Under the pieces are notes generated by a model, which was given only the letters and a program-made list of their open reading frames with translations, was not told the origin of the DNA and ran no database searches. A program made the position numbers and the translations under genes. Of a DNA stretch of 34,630 nt, positions 1 through 8,276 are shown in pieces. Within the stretch, counting starts at the first letter, position 1, and every line of letters begins with the position of its first letter. This DNA comes from Acidimicrobiaceae bacterium (GTDB taxonomy: Bacteria; Actinomycetota; Acidimicrobiia; Acidimicrobiales; Aldehydirespiratoraceae): positions 1 through 34,630 of the forward strand of contig PBTQ01000097.1 of the NCBI GenBank assembly GCA_002729125.1, written 5' to 3'.

Positions 1-46
1 CACCATCGACACAGCGCGTGCGATACTGCACCGCGTGTTCGCTCGG

Positions 47-1417
47 CTACCCGATCAGCGGGCAGTCGTCGTGCAGCCGGCGGGCCAGCTCGAAGCCGTT
101 CACATTGCCCGGCATGTCGACGTCGCTGACGACGGCGGCCGCCACTATGTGCCCGAGGCGTTCATCAGGAACGCCGAAGACAGCAACGTCGGCTACGCCA
201 TCAAGGGCGAGCAACGCCGCCTCGACCTCGGCAGGAGCAATGGTTGCGCCACCTCGATTAATCATCTCGCTGAGACGACCGTTGACGAGAAGACGCTCGT
301 CAGAACCGAGTGAGCCGGCGTCCCCGGTATGGAGTCGGCCGCCTCTCCAGAGCGCCGCAGTGGCTTCCGGGTCGCCCCAGTAACCCAGCGTGCCCTGCCA
401 GCACCCGGCCCACGGGCCGTCGGCGACACTCGACAGGGTGATCTCGCCGTCATCCTCAATCCGGACATCGACCCCCGGAAGGGGAGTGGCGCCGCTATCG
501 CCCACCCGCATTCGTGCAATGCCGGTGGGCGCCTCTGACAAACCGTAGCTAGCGACCACTGGGATGCCGAGTGTGTCTTGCGCTGCTGCTGCTCGACGTC
601 CGTCGTAGCCAGCGCCGCCGACGATCAGGCGGTCAAGAGTTCGGAGCTGCGCCGGGTTGACGTCCTGCGAGACGAGGTCATGCACGATCGTGGGTACGAG
701 GAGTGCTCTCGTTACGGCGTACCGCTCGAGATCCCCGGCGACGTCGGACGCGTTCGTTCGGTTCATCATCACGGCAGCGCCGCCGCACGCAAGGGCGGTG
801 AGAGGACCCAGGAGAAGAATGTTGAGCGCGGAAAGCGGTAGGGGCGTCCCAATTCGGGCGTCGGCGCCCAGGCCCTCCGTGGCGATCGCTGCTGCGGCGG
901 GGTAGAGCAGCTGCTGTTGGGTGTGGACGGCGCCTTTCGGGCGCCCAGTCGTGCCGGAGGTGTACGCGATGGCCGCCTGAGCAGTCGGCGCCGGAGGCTC
1001 CGGGAGGTCGACTATGGAGTCGTCGAGTGGAAGACCATCGAAGACAGCATCGGGCCCGGTGTCGTCCAGAACCCCCTGGCGTTCGGCATCGGTCGCCCGG
1101 CCGCCCAGGCCAATCCAAACGGCCCCGACGCGCACGGTGGCGAGAAGGGAGATCAGGCTGCCAACGTCGTTCCCGAGGACCCAGGCCAACCGCCTCCCGC
1201 CATCGTGTCCCGCTGCCGTCAGTGACCGCGCGACGCGTTCGACCTCGTCGTGCAACTCACGCGTGGTCCAAGAGCGATGCGCATCAATGACGGCGATCGA
1301 CTCATCGGCTCGCTGGCTCCAGATTTCCTCGAAGGTCGACGGGCCGACCGGAAACGGCGCGGACCGCTCCACGCGGCGTAAGCCGCTGCAGCGGTCGATC
1401 TCGACGGCGTCGTCCAC
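47..1417 (-). CDS. AMP-binding acyl-CoA synthetase-like protein, C-terminus missing
   Basis: This is an adenylate-forming enzyme that would activate a carboxylic acid as an acyl-AMP and pass it to CoA; the substrate is unknown. Read from a GTG at 1417 it gives about 456 residues. Visible motifs are the phosphate-binding YTSGTTGRPKG (about 152-162), SYGLSEA (290-296), HTGD (363-366) and the hinge region GRLSEMINRGG (380-390). The start is limited by the divergent gene beginning at 1448 or 1469; the open frame further upstream is antisense to that gene. The protein stops at a TAG about 40-50 residues early. The small C-terminal domain is cut before the usual PRTxxGK segment with the catalytic lysine, so adenylation may be impaired. 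It could be a broken gene, or the stop may be a sequence error. The family call is firm; function is not. A MenE-like role cannot be excluded. Confidence 0.8.
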   Translation of the reverse strand: MDDAVEIDRCSGLRRVERSAPFPVGPSTFEEIWSQRADESIAVIDAHRSWTTRELHDEVERVARSLTAAGHDGGRRLAWVLGNDVGSLISLLATVRVGAVWIGLGGRATDAERQGVLDDTGPDAVFDGLPLDDSIVDLPEPPAPTAQAAIAYTSGTTGRPKGAVHTQQQLLYPAAAAIATEGLGADARIGTPLPLSALNILLLGPLTALACGGAAVMMNRTNASDVAGDLERYAVTRALLVPTIVHDLVSQDVNPAQLRTLDRLIVGGAGYDGRRAAAAQDTLGIPVVASYGLSEAPTGIARMRVGDSGATPLPGVDVRIEDDGEITLSSVADGPWAGCWQGTLGYWGDPEATAALWRGGRLHTGDAGSLGSDERLLVNGRLSEMINRGGATIAPAEVEAALLALDGVADVAVFGVPDERLGHIVAAAVVSDVDMPGNVNGFELARRLHDDCPLIG

Positions 1418-1455
1418 GTCGGTGAGTCTCGCAGGTGGTGCGCCCCGATGCCCAC

Positions 1456-1461
1456 TACCCT
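1456..1461 (+). promoter_or_regulatory. -10 box, probable leaderless start of the PLP enzyme gene
   Basis: TACCCT lies 7 nt before the ATG at 1469. The same spacing recurs before many genes of this window, so transcription probably begins at the ATG itself. This favours 1469 over the upstream in-frame ATG at 1448, which would lie 5' of the -10 box. Confidence 0.45.
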
Positions 1462-1468
1462 CTCCACG

Positions 1469-2524
1469 ATGAGCCTCGATCCGCACGACCTTGATCCGGC
1501 CACCTGGTTGATCGCCGCGGGACGGCCCGAGGGGCCGGGCGAGGCGCTGAACCACCCAGTTGTCGCCACCTCGTCGTTCGAACACGGTGGTGAACGGGTA
1601 TACAGCCGTGGCGAAGCCACTGAGGCCTGGGAAGCATTGGAGTCCGTGGTGGGCGGACTCGAGGGGGCGTATGGCATCGCCTACGCATCGGGAATGGCCG
1701 CCGTGTCGGCGGTTTTCGATCAACTGCGCGTCGGTTCTGCGGTAGTCATTCCCGACGACTGCTACCACGGGGTGAGTCAGGTTGCCTCGGCTGGCGAAAA
1801 GCTTGGTCGCTGGACCGTGATCTCGCTCCCCATGGACGATACGACGCGCTGGGTTGAAGCCCGAGCCACGGCCGATCTCGTATGGGCAGAAAGCCCTACG
1901 AATCCAATGCTGATCGTGGGTGATCTCGAGGCGATCGGCGGCGCAACTCACCCGGACTACGCCCGGTTTGTCGTCGACAACACGTTCGCGACGGCCCTCC
2001 GGCAGCAGCCACTCGATCTCGGTGCGGACGCCGTGATGCAGTCAAGCACGAAGTTCATCGGTGGCCACAGCGACCTTCTCGGCGGCATAGTCACCACTCG
2101 CAGCGCGGCCTATGCCGACACCCTTCGGGCGGCTCGAACACTCGCCGGTTCGGTTCCGGGCACGCTTGAGACGTTCCTCGCACTCCGAGGTGTGCGAACC
2201 CTTGCCATGCGGCTTGCGACGGCTGAAGCGAGCGCCAGCACGATCGCAGCGCGCCTCGGCGAGCATTCAGCGGTTAGCAACGTTCGGTATCCCGGCTTCG
2301 GTGCAATGGTCAGCTTCGTCGTCACCGACGCGGCGACGGCCGACCGGGTCTGTCAGTCGCTCCGGGTGATCCGTCATGCGACCAGCCTCGGCGGCGTCGA
2401 GTCGCTGATTGAACGTCGGAGCCGATACTCCGACACGGTGCCGCCGGGCCTTTTGCGGCTTAGTGTCGGATGCGAGGGCATCGAGGACCTCTGGGCCGAT
2501 CTCGCCTGGGCGCTCGATCAGTAA
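1469..2524 (+). CDS. Cystathionine gamma-synthase/lyase-family PLP enzyme
   Basis: This is a Cys/Met-metabolism PLP enzyme of about 351 residues. It is predicted to catalyse gamma- or beta-elimination or replacement on a sulfur amino acid such as cystathionine, in the cytoplasm. The YSR motif (about 45-47, phosphate contact from the neighbouring subunit), SGMAA (74-78), ESPTNP (141-146), DNTFAT (170-175) and the Schiff-base lysine in [11 protein letters not shown] (K195) are all present. An arginine in LRLSVGCEG near the C-terminus fits the carboxylate-binding residue. At about 350 residues it is slightly shorter than typical members (380-400). It is divergent from the ligase gene with very little space between, and its 3' end overlaps the convergent reductase gene by 7 nt. 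Whether it is a synthase or a lyase cannot be told from sequence. An ATG at 1448 is an alternative start. Confidence 0.9.
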   Translation: MSLDPHDLDPATWLIAAGRPEGPGEALNHPVVATSSFEHGGERVYSRGEATEAWEALESVVGGLEGAYGIAYASGMAAVSAVFDQLRVGSAVVIPDDCYHGVSQVASAGEKLGRWTVISLPMDDTTRWVEARATADLVWAESPTNPMLIVGDLEAIGGATHPDYARFVVDNTFATALRQQPLDLGADAVMQSSTKFIGGHSDLLGGIVTTRSAAYADTLRAARTLAGSVPGTLETFLALRGVRTLAMRLATAEASASTIAARLGEHSAVSNVRYPGFGAMVSFVVTDAATADRVCQSLRVIRHATSLGGVESLIERRSRYSDTVPPGLLRLSVGCEGIEDLWADLAWALDQ

Positions 2525-2984
2525 CCGAGCGTCGTGGCGGCCACCACAGTGCCGAGTTCTCGGCAGTCGTCAAGCCGCCCCCGCACCGACCCGACGACCG
2601 ACACCGGCTCGGCCACTGCGCGCCATCCGAGGCTGGTAGCGATCGTCTGGATGCCGAGCAGCGCTCCTGCGGTATCGGATTCTCCGTGGACCAAGACCCC
2701 GTACGGTCGATCCCGCGTCACGTTGAGAGCGTCGTCGTAGGTTGCGTCGAAGGCATATTTCAGCGCGCCACTCATGGGGCCGAGGTTCGTCGATGTTGCG
2801 AGCAGGTAGCCCGCTGCGCCCATTACATCTGTTGGCGTCACGTCGAGTGCTGACGCCACCTCCTCCGAAGGCGCTCGAGCCCGTCCGAGCGTGCATTGGC
2901 CAGCGTCGCGGGGAGCGCCGTGCCAGGGGAGTGATCCACGACGCGAAGGGTCGCCACATAATCGTCGGTCTTCGTGGCCGCCAT
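2518..2984 (-). pseudogene. NADPH-dependent FMN reductase / flavodoxin-fold protein, frameshifted
   Basis: Two overlapping frames together give one flavodoxin-fold NAD(P)H:FMN reductase-like protein of about 155 residues. The first frame starts at ATG 2984 and reads the first beta-strand and FMN loop (LRVVDHSPGTALPATL). After E37 it runs into junk and a stop at 2838. The second frame supplies APSEEVASALDV, then GYLLATSTNLGPMSGALK, the FMN-site pattern of this family (xNxGxMSGALK), and the remaining core. Restoring one base near 2871-2876 (GAGCG to GAGGCG on the minus strand) joins them without a gap. The ATG lies 1 nt after the TGA of the upstream amidohydrolase gene, so translation was probably coupled. 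If intact it would supply or use reduced flavin. A short protein could still start at GTG 2859, but it would lack the FMN phosphate loop. A sequencing indel is possible. Confidence 0.75.
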
Positions 2985-2985
2985 G

Positions 2986-4185
2986 TCAGTCGAACGGAAG
3001 GTCGAACAGCTTGATGGCGTTGCCGCGAGCGAGCTTGTGCACGACCTCGGGTTCGAGGTGGCCGAACAGCTCGTGAGCGACCTCTTTGGAGCGCGGAAAA
3101 GTCCCGTCGCTGTGCGGGTAGTCGGTCTCGAAGAGCACATTGTCGATACCGACCTCATCGAGCAACTTCATGCCCGCCGTGTCCTTAAAAAAGCAGCTGA
3201 AGACCTGACGGTGGTAGTAGTACGACGGCAGCTCAGGCAGACGCTCTTCGCCTTGGGCCCACATGTGTGTGTTGTAATTGTCGTCTGCACGTTCCAAGTA
3301 GTACGGGATCCAGCCAATCTGGCTCTCCGCGTACATCAGCTTCAGGTTCGGATAGCGCACGAGCACCCCCGAGAAGAGGAAGTCGATCATTGAGGCGGCC
3401 GAGTTCGCCGAGATCATGGCGGCGGTGACGATCGTCGGGCAGTCGTCGGACGGACGGACCGTGCGCGTGCCCGAGCCGATGTGCATCGTGATGATGGTGC
3501 CTGTTTCCTCGCAGGCTTGGAAGAAGGGGTCCCAATGGCCCGAGTGGATCGACGGCAGGCCCAGCCAGGCCGGCAGCTCGGACCAAGCGACAGCGTTGAC
3601 TCCACGAGCGGCGTTTCGGCGGATCTCCGCTGCCGCAAGCTCTGCGTCCCACAGAGGAACGAGGCAAAGCGGGATCAGGCGACCGCCGGAATCGCCGCAC
3701 CATTCCTCGACCATCCAGTCGTTGTAAGCCTCCACACAGAGCTTAGAAAGTTCCTTGTCCTTGCGCTCGGCGAACAACTGGCCACAGAAGCGCGGGTAGT
3801 TCGGGAAGCAGATGGATGCTTCGACATGGTTATCGTCCATGTCCTCGAGCCGCGCCTTGGGTTCGTAGCACCCGGGTCGGATGTCGTCGTAGGTGACACC
3901 CTGCATCGTGACGGTCTTGGGGTCACGGCCGGCACAGGCGATCATTTCCTTGATCTGGTAGCGATGATCTTCGTAGTGCCACCAGGCCGCCATTTTGTCC
4001 CCGTCACCCGGCGTCTCGACCCAAGATCCGTCAACCAGTGTCATCTCGCCCTGGGGCGCAATTACAATGCGCGGCCCTGCGTCCTTGTACTTCTCCGGCA
4101 GGCGGTCCTGCCAGACGTGTGGCGGTTCGACAACGTGGTCGTCGACGCTGATGATCCGTGGGAAGTCTTCGAGCGACACCGGCAT
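2986..4185 (-). CDS. Metal-dependent amidohydrolase (amidohydrolase_2 / COG2159 family)
   Basis: This is a 399-residue TIM-barrel hydrolase or decarboxylase of the amidohydrolase_2 family, predicted to be cytoplasmic. The N-terminal metal motif is SVDDHVVEP (DDH at 15-17). A barrel histidine lies in MHIGSG (234-239), and the C-terminal active-site segment is FETDYPHSDGTFP (from about 352). Relatives act on aromatic or cyclic carboxylates and related catabolic intermediates; the substrate here is not identifiable. The gene has a TATGGT -10 box 6 nt before its ATG, with a palindromic operator directly upstream. It is followed after 1 nt by the frameshifted FMN reductase, so the two formed an operon. 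A paralogue with the same start and end motifs lies at 17824-19062 and carries a similar operator. The family call is firm. Confidence 0.9.
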   Translation of the reverse strand: MPVSLEDFPRIISVDDHVVEPPHVWQDRLPEKYKDAGPRIVIAPQGEMTLVDGSWVETPGDGDKMAAWWHYEDHRYQIKEMIACAGRDPKTVTMQGVTYDDIRPGCYEPKARLEDMDDNHVEASICFPNYPRFCGQLFAERKDKELSKLCVEAYNDWMVEEWCGDSGGRLIPLCLVPLWDAELAAAEIRRNAARGVNAVAWSELPAWLGLPSIHSGHWDPFFQACEETGTIITMHIGSGTRTVRPSDDCPTIVTAAMISANSAASMIDFLFSGVLVRYPNLKLMYAESQIGWIPYYLERADDNYNTHMWAQGEERLPELPSYYYHRQVFSCFFKDTAGMKLLDEVGIDNVLFETDYPHSDGTFPRSKEVAHELFGHLEPEVVHKLARGNAIKLFDLPFD

Positions 4186-4191
4186 CTCCTC

Positions 4192-4197
4192 ACCATA
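4192..4197 (-). promoter_or_regulatory. -10 box of the first amidohydrolase gene
   Basis: TATGGT on the minus strand, 6 nt before the ATG at 4185, implies a leaderless transcript. The neighbouring palindrome touches its upstream edge, so a bound repressor would block the promoter. Confidence 0.5.
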
Positions 4198-4215
4198 CCT
4201 GACACACCGTCAGGT
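4197..4215. promoter_or_regulatory. Palindromic operator, copy 1
   Basis: The plus strand reads ACCTGACACACCGTCAGGT: perfect 7-bp arms around a 5-nt centre, in the -10/-35 spacer of the amidohydrolase promoter. The 17-bp core matches the site at 19078-19094 at 14 positions. The size and symmetry suit a TetR- or GntR-type dimer. The binding protein is not identifiable in this window. Confidence 0.6.
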
Positions 4216-4285
4216 CTCGGAATCCGCAACGTCCCATCCTGCGGGAATGTCCGCAGGAGGTATCGACACCCCTGCCGCTGGTCGG

Positions 4286-4291
4286 TACCTT
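4286..4291 (+). promoter_or_regulatory. -10 box of the FAD oxidoreductase gene
   Basis: TACCTT lies 7 nt before the ATG at 4299, which fits the leaderless pattern of the window. The operator at 4197-4215 is about 70 nt upstream, so it could in principle also influence this divergent promoter. Confidence 0.4.
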
Positions 4292-4298
4292 TCGCGCC

Positions 4299-5618
4299 AT
4301 GAGCGAAACGCCCGAGGCCTTCGACGCCGTCATCATTGGAGCCGGCGTGATCGGTGCCGCGATCGCCCACGAGCTCGCCGGCCGTAGCTGGAAAACACTC
4401 ACCGTCGATAAGGCGGCCTCTGCGGGTGCCGGCTCGACCATCAACTCGTGCGCCATTGTGCGCTTCAGCTACTCGAGCGTTGAGGGGACCAACCTCGCGT
4501 GGGAGGGCATGCACTATTGGAAAGACTGGCCGGCGTACATCGGCACCGGCGACGAGCTAGGGCTGATCGACTACCACATGACTGGCCAACTCGTCTTTCA
4601 GCCGCCTGGCGAGGGCACCCACGCGGCTCGGGTCAAGGCCCTGTGGGATGAGATGGGCATCCCTCACGAAACGTGGGACGCCGACACGATCAAGGAACGG
4701 CTCCCGTACCTCGACCCAGGCTTGTTCGGTCCCCCGACACGTCCCGACGACGATGCCTTTTGGAAGGACGCGCACGGGGCGATCGAGCGCGGCTATTTCG
4801 CTCCCGACGCCGGTTATGTGAGCGACCCCCAGCTCTCCTGCCACAATCTCCAACGCGGAGCGGAGGCGAACGGCGCCGAGTTCTGGTTCGGCGCTCAGGT
4901 TGTCTCGGTCGATCGCGCCGACGGCCGGGTCGTTGGTGTCACGCTCGCGGACGGTCGTGCCCCGCGAGCCAAGGTCGTCGTCAACGTTGCCGGCCCGCAC
5001 AGCTACATCATCAACGAGATGGCCGGGGTCTATGAGTCGATGAACATCAAGACCAAGGCGTTGCGCCACGAGGTCCACCATGCACCAGCGCCCCAGGGCG
5101 TCGACTTCGAAGCCGACGGCGTCACCGCAGCCGACGACGATCTCGGCATCTACTTCCGGCCCGAGGTCGGCAATCACATCCTCATCGGCTCAGGCGACCC
5201 GGTGTGTGACGAGCGCGAGTACGTCGACCCCGACGACTACGACCAGACCATCAATGCCGAGCAGTGGGAGGTTCAGATGCTCCGAGCCAACCGTCGCCTG
5301 CCGGCCCTCGGGATGCCGCATGAAAAGAAAGGCATCGTTGACCTGTACGACGTCAGCGACGACTGGATCCCGATCTATGATCGAACCGATGTGGATGGCT
5401 TCTTTGTCGCCATCGGCACCAGCGGCAACCAGTACAAGAACGCAGGTTCCGCAGCTCAGATGATGGGCGACCTCATCGAGGCGGTCGAGGGCGGTCATGA
5501 CCACGACAGCGATCCTCTGGTCGTGAAGGGTCGCTACTCGGGCGTGGATCTGGACATCGGGTTCTTCAGCCGGAATCGCGAGATCAACCCGAACTCCTCG
5601 ATGTCGGTTCATGGCTGA
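4299..5618 (+). CDS. FAD-dependent oxidoreductase (DAO family, sarcosine/dimethylglycine dehydrogenase-like)
   Basis: This is a 439-residue flavoprotein of the D-amino-acid oxidase/glycine oxidase fold. The FAD dinucleotide motif VIIGAGVIGAAIAHELA begins at about residue 11, followed by a DK pair at the end of the second strand. A second nucleotide-facing stretch is VVVNVAGPHS, and the C-terminal FAD segment is FVAIGTSGNQYKNAG. Such enzymes oxidise secondary or tertiary amines (sarcosine, dimethylglycine, other N-substituted amino acids) or 2-hydroxyacids. There is no C-terminal folate-binding domain, so it is not a full dimethylglycine dehydrogenase. It is divergent from the amidohydrolase gene, and a small gene follows 11 nt after its stop, probably co-transcribed. 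The substrate is unknown. Confidence 0.85.
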   Translation: MSETPEAFDAVIIGAGVIGAAIAHELAGRSWKTLTVDKAASAGAGSTINSCAIVRFSYSSVEGTNLAWEGMHYWKDWPAYIGTGDELGLIDYHMTGQLVFQPPGEGTHAARVKALWDEMGIPHETWDADTIKERLPYLDPGLFGPPTRPDDDAFWKDAHGAIERGYFAPDAGYVSDPQLSCHNLQRGAEANGAEFWFGAQVVSVDRADGRVVGVTLADGRAPRAKVVVNVAGPHSYIINEMAGVYESMNIKTKALRHEVHHAPAPQGVDFEADGVTAADDDLGIYFRPEVGNHILIGSGDPVCDEREYVDPDDYDQTINAEQWEVQMLRANRRLPALGMPHEKKGIVDLYDVSDDWIPIYDRTDVDGFFVAIGTSGNQYKNAGSAAQMMGDLIEAVEGGHDHDSDPLVVKGRYSGVDLDIGFFSRNREINPNSSMSVHG

Positions 5619-5629
5619 ACGGGGCGCCC

Positions 5630-6331
5630 GTGGGTGAGCCAGCCGTTGGCCTGATTTTGGCCGCGCTCGACGTCGACATCGACAACGGTGCTGCCTGGAA
5701 CCGTTGGTACGACCTGGAGCATCTGGCACCGAACCTGGCGCTTCCGGAAGTCGTGACGGGCCACCGCTATGTAGCGCCACCCGCCCTCCACGACTGCCGT
5801 ATTGCTGCCAGCGACGACGCCGTTTGGGGTGGTGGGCGGAGCGTCTACCTCACCTGGTACGCCACTTCCGTCGATCCCGCTGCTGCGATTGCCGCGATGA
5901 GTGCACGTCGCGACGAGCTTGAAGCGGCCGGCCGGATGGACGGCGCCGGTGCGCGAGTGGTGCGAAGCGGCGACGCCCTGACGCTGCTGTCGACCGCATC
6001 GGACCCCAACCTGCGCCTCGACGAGCGTGACCTTGTCCATGTCGGACACGTCGCGCTCCGGCTTGTGATCGACCGCGACGAACGGCTCGCCTCGCTCAGT
6101 CCGGGCGTCGTGGCGTCACTTCGCTTCGGTTCGGCCTTTTCGCCCGGTCGCTTCGCTGAGCTGCAGTTGCTTGCGGATGACCCTCGCTCAGTGCTCGATG
6201 AGCTTCGCGCGGCAGAAAGTAGGCGACGCATCGAGGTTGACGTCGCCTTTGATCGAATCGAACCTCTCCAGTACCCCTTCCTCGCGGCGATCGAGAAGAG
6301 CAGGCTTCCTCGATGGGTTGACGAGGTCTGA
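5630..6331 (+). CDS. Hypothetical protein with EthD/ferredoxin-like (dimeric alpha-beta barrel) features
   Basis: A 233-residue protein starting at GTG 5630, 11 nt after the FAD oxidoreductase stop, so probably in its operon. Residues about 23-50 (NRWYDLEHLAPNLALPEV) resemble the WYDxEH pattern of small dimeric alpha-beta barrel proteins found near catabolic oxidoreductases. The second half looks like a weaker repeat of the same fold. No signal peptide, membrane segment or metal motif is evident. I do not recognise a defined family. The operon position suggests an accessory or catabolic role with the flavoenzyme; this is inference. Confidence 0.65.
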   Translation: MGEPAVGLILAALDVDIDNGAAWNRWYDLEHLAPNLALPEVVTGHRYVAPPALHDCRIAASDDAVWGGGRSVYLTWYATSVDPAAAIAAMSARRDELEAAGRMDGAGARVVRSGDALTLLSTASDPNLRLDERDLVHVGHVALRLVIDRDERLASLSPGVVASLRFGSAFSPGRFAELQLLADDPRSVLDELRAAESRRRIEVDVAFDRIEPLQYPFLAAIEKSRLPRWVDEV

Positions 6332-6362
6332 GCTTCGCGCGATCGCAGGCCGGGTAGGACGT

Positions 6363-7115
6363 TCAGCACACGAGGAGCGGTACACCGGCCCCGACAAGTC
6401 CACAGGCGACCAGAACGAGCACCATTCGCGGCCGAAGACGGCCGGCGCGACTGGCGCCGAACGTCGAGCCAAGTCCTGCCCCGATGACGAGCACGACCGC
6501 GTACGACCACCGCACGTTGCCGACAATGGCGTGACCTGTCGATGACGCCAGCGAACTGAGCATGGTTGTCGCTGCGGTGGTCGCTGCTGCCCGGTGCGGT
6601 TCGAGGCGACGAAGACGGGCGAGGAAGGGAAGTGTGACGAGTCCGCCCCCGACCGAGAACGTGCCGCCAAGGAAGCCGACCACAACGCCACCGACCGGCA
6701 GGGCACGCAGGGAACGTGGGGAAGGTTCGCCGTGCTCGTCGAATGCCGTCGGCATCGCCATCACAAAAACGGCAAGCGCCAAAAGCAGGAAGCCGAGCAG
6801 ATCAACGAAGACGCCACTGTCGATGCGATCCGCAACGACAGTGGCAAAAAAAAGAGCCGACGGGATCGAACCTGCCGCGAACCAGAACGCTCCGCTCCGG
6901 TCGACCAAGCCCTTCCGGTCATAGGTCCGGGCACCGCCAACACCGATGCCGGCTAGCGCAACCGCACCCGTACCCACCGCCTCGACCCCGTCAAGGTCAA
7001 ACAGCAGGACCAAACTCGGGATCAGCACAAAACCGCCACCTGCACCGATCACAGAGCCGTAGATGCCGACGAGGGTCGCAAACACGAGCAGGGCGGCGGT
7101 GGTCAGCGGATCCAC
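6363..7115 (-). CDS. Sulfite exporter TauE/SafE-family membrane permease
   Basis: This is a hydrophobic protein of about 250 residues with roughly eight membrane segments. It carries the two family repeats: GSVIGAGGGFVLIPSL near the N-terminus and GGTFSVGGGLVTLPFL in the second half. TauE/SafE proteins move organosulfur or other small anions across the inner membrane, and the substrate here is unknown. I chose GTG 7115 because the longer open frame adds a polar, arginine-rich stretch that runs into the divergent hisC gene. The 72 nt to hisC hold both promoters. A soluble neighbour that would reveal the substrate is absent. Confidence 0.88.
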   Translation of the reverse strand: MDPLTTAALLVFATLVGIYGSVIGAGGGFVLIPSLVLLFDLDGVEAVGTGAVALAGIGVGGARTYDRKGLVDRSGAFWFAAGSIPSALFFATVVADRIDSGVFVDLLGFLLLALAVFVMAMPTAFDEHGEPSPRSLRALPVGGVVVGFLGGTFSVGGGLVTLPFLARLRRLEPHRAAATTAATTMLSSLASSTGHAIVGNVRWSYAVVLVIGAGLGSTFGASRAGRLRPRMVLVLVACGLVGAGVPLLVC

Positions 7116-7174
7116 GGCCCGGAGTCTGGCACGCGGCTTCAGGCCCGACGCGGTACGAGTTCGGCCACAGAGGT

Positions 7175-7180
7175 CATACT
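7175..7180 (+). promoter_or_regulatory. -10 box of hisC
   Basis: CATACT lies 7 nt before the hisC ATG. It matches the TANNNT layout of the window except for its first base, and suggests leaderless transcription. Confidence 0.35.
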
Positions 7181-7187
7181 GACCGTT

Positions 7188-8276
7188 ATGAACGCAGAGT
7201 CTCCCGGTGCGGTCCGGCCCGCCGTGTCCCAGTTGCCCGCCTATCGACCTGGGAAGGGTGCGGCGCAGGCTGAAGCCGAGCACGGAATCACCGATGCGAT
7301 CAAGTTGGCTTCAAACGAGAACCCCTATGCGCCGATTCAGCAGGTCGTCGATGCGATCGCCGCAGCGGCGGAGGAGGTGAACCGCTACAGCGACCATCGC
7401 GCCGGCGAACTGCGATCCGCAATCGCCGAATGGCACGGCGTTGGCGATGATCACGTCACCGTGGGGTGTGGCTCGGTCGGCCTCATCCAGCAGCTCTTCT
7501 TGACGTATGTCGATCCGGGCGACGAAGTCGTCACGCCCTGGCGATCGTTCGAGGTGTACCCGATCGACACGATGCTGATGGGTGCGCAACTTGTTCCGGT
7601 GCCGCTTGTCGACGGCGCGTTCGATCTCGATGCTGTGGCGGGCGCCGTCACCGAACGCACGAAGCTCGTGCTCGTCGCGACGCCGAACAATCCCACTGGT
7701 CCAGCGGTGAGCACCGCCGCCCTTCGTGCGATGCTCCAGCAGATTCCTCGCCGGGTGATCGTTCTCATCGACGAGGCCTATCGGGAATTCGTCGACCCGT
7801 CATTCGGCGACCCGGTCCAGGACCTCCTTCCTGACTTTCCAAACGTTGTCGTGACCCGGTCGATGTCCAAGGCCTACGGACTCGCCGGACTCCGCGTCGG
7901 CTATCTCGTCGGCGACCCAGCCGTTGTCACCGAGGTCGACAAGACCTTGCTGCCGTTTGCCGTCAACCTGGTGGCGCAGGCGGGTGCGCTTGCGGCCGTC
8001 CGGCATCGTGCTGAGTACCAGCCCAAGATCGACGTGATCATCAGTGAGCGGGAGCGGGTCGTGTCCGAACTGGAAGCAGCCGGCTGGCAGCTCTTCCCGA
8101 CTCAGGCCAACTTCGTTTACTTGGAGCTCGGCGACCGGACCGACGGCATCTATGTGGAGCTTGAGCGTCGCGGGGTGGTGACCCGCCCGTTCGCTGGTGA
8201 AGGTATCCGGGTCACCATCAGCACGCCGGCCGAGAACGATCGGTTCCTTGCTGCCCTCGCCGAGGTCATCAGCTAG
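7188..8276 (+). CDS. hisC: Histidinol-phosphate aminotransferase
   Basis: A class I/II fold-type-I aminotransferase of 362 residues. It transfers an amino group from glutamate to imidazole-acetol phosphate in histidine synthesis. Substrate-binding LASNENPY (40-47), NPTG (168-171), DEAY (195-198), the PLP lysine K228 in RSMSKAYGLAGLRVGY and the C-terminal EGIRVTI arginine are all present. The length is typical. It stands alone with no other his gene nearby. It may therefore be a second HisC or an aromatic-amino-acid aminotransferase (Pat-like), which cannot be separated by eye. Its last 4 nt overlap the convergent deacetylase gene. Confidence 0.85.
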   Translation: MNAESPGAVRPAVSQLPAYRPGKGAAQAEAEHGITDAIKLASNENPYAPIQQVVDAIAAAAEEVNRYSDHRAGELRSAIAEWHGVGDDHVTVGCGSVGLIQQLFLTYVDPGDEVVTPWRSFEVYPIDTMLMGAQLVPVPLVDGAFDLDAVAGAVTERTKLVLVATPNNPTGPAVSTAALRAMLQQIPRRVIVLIDEAYREFVDPSFGDPVQDLLPDFPNVVVTRSMSKAYGLAGLRVGYLVGDPAVVTEVDKTLLPFAVNLVAQAGALAAVRHRAEYQPKIDVIISERERVVSELEAAGWQLFPTQANFVYLELGDRTDGIYVELERRGVVTRPFAGEGIRVTISTPAENDRFLAALAEVIS

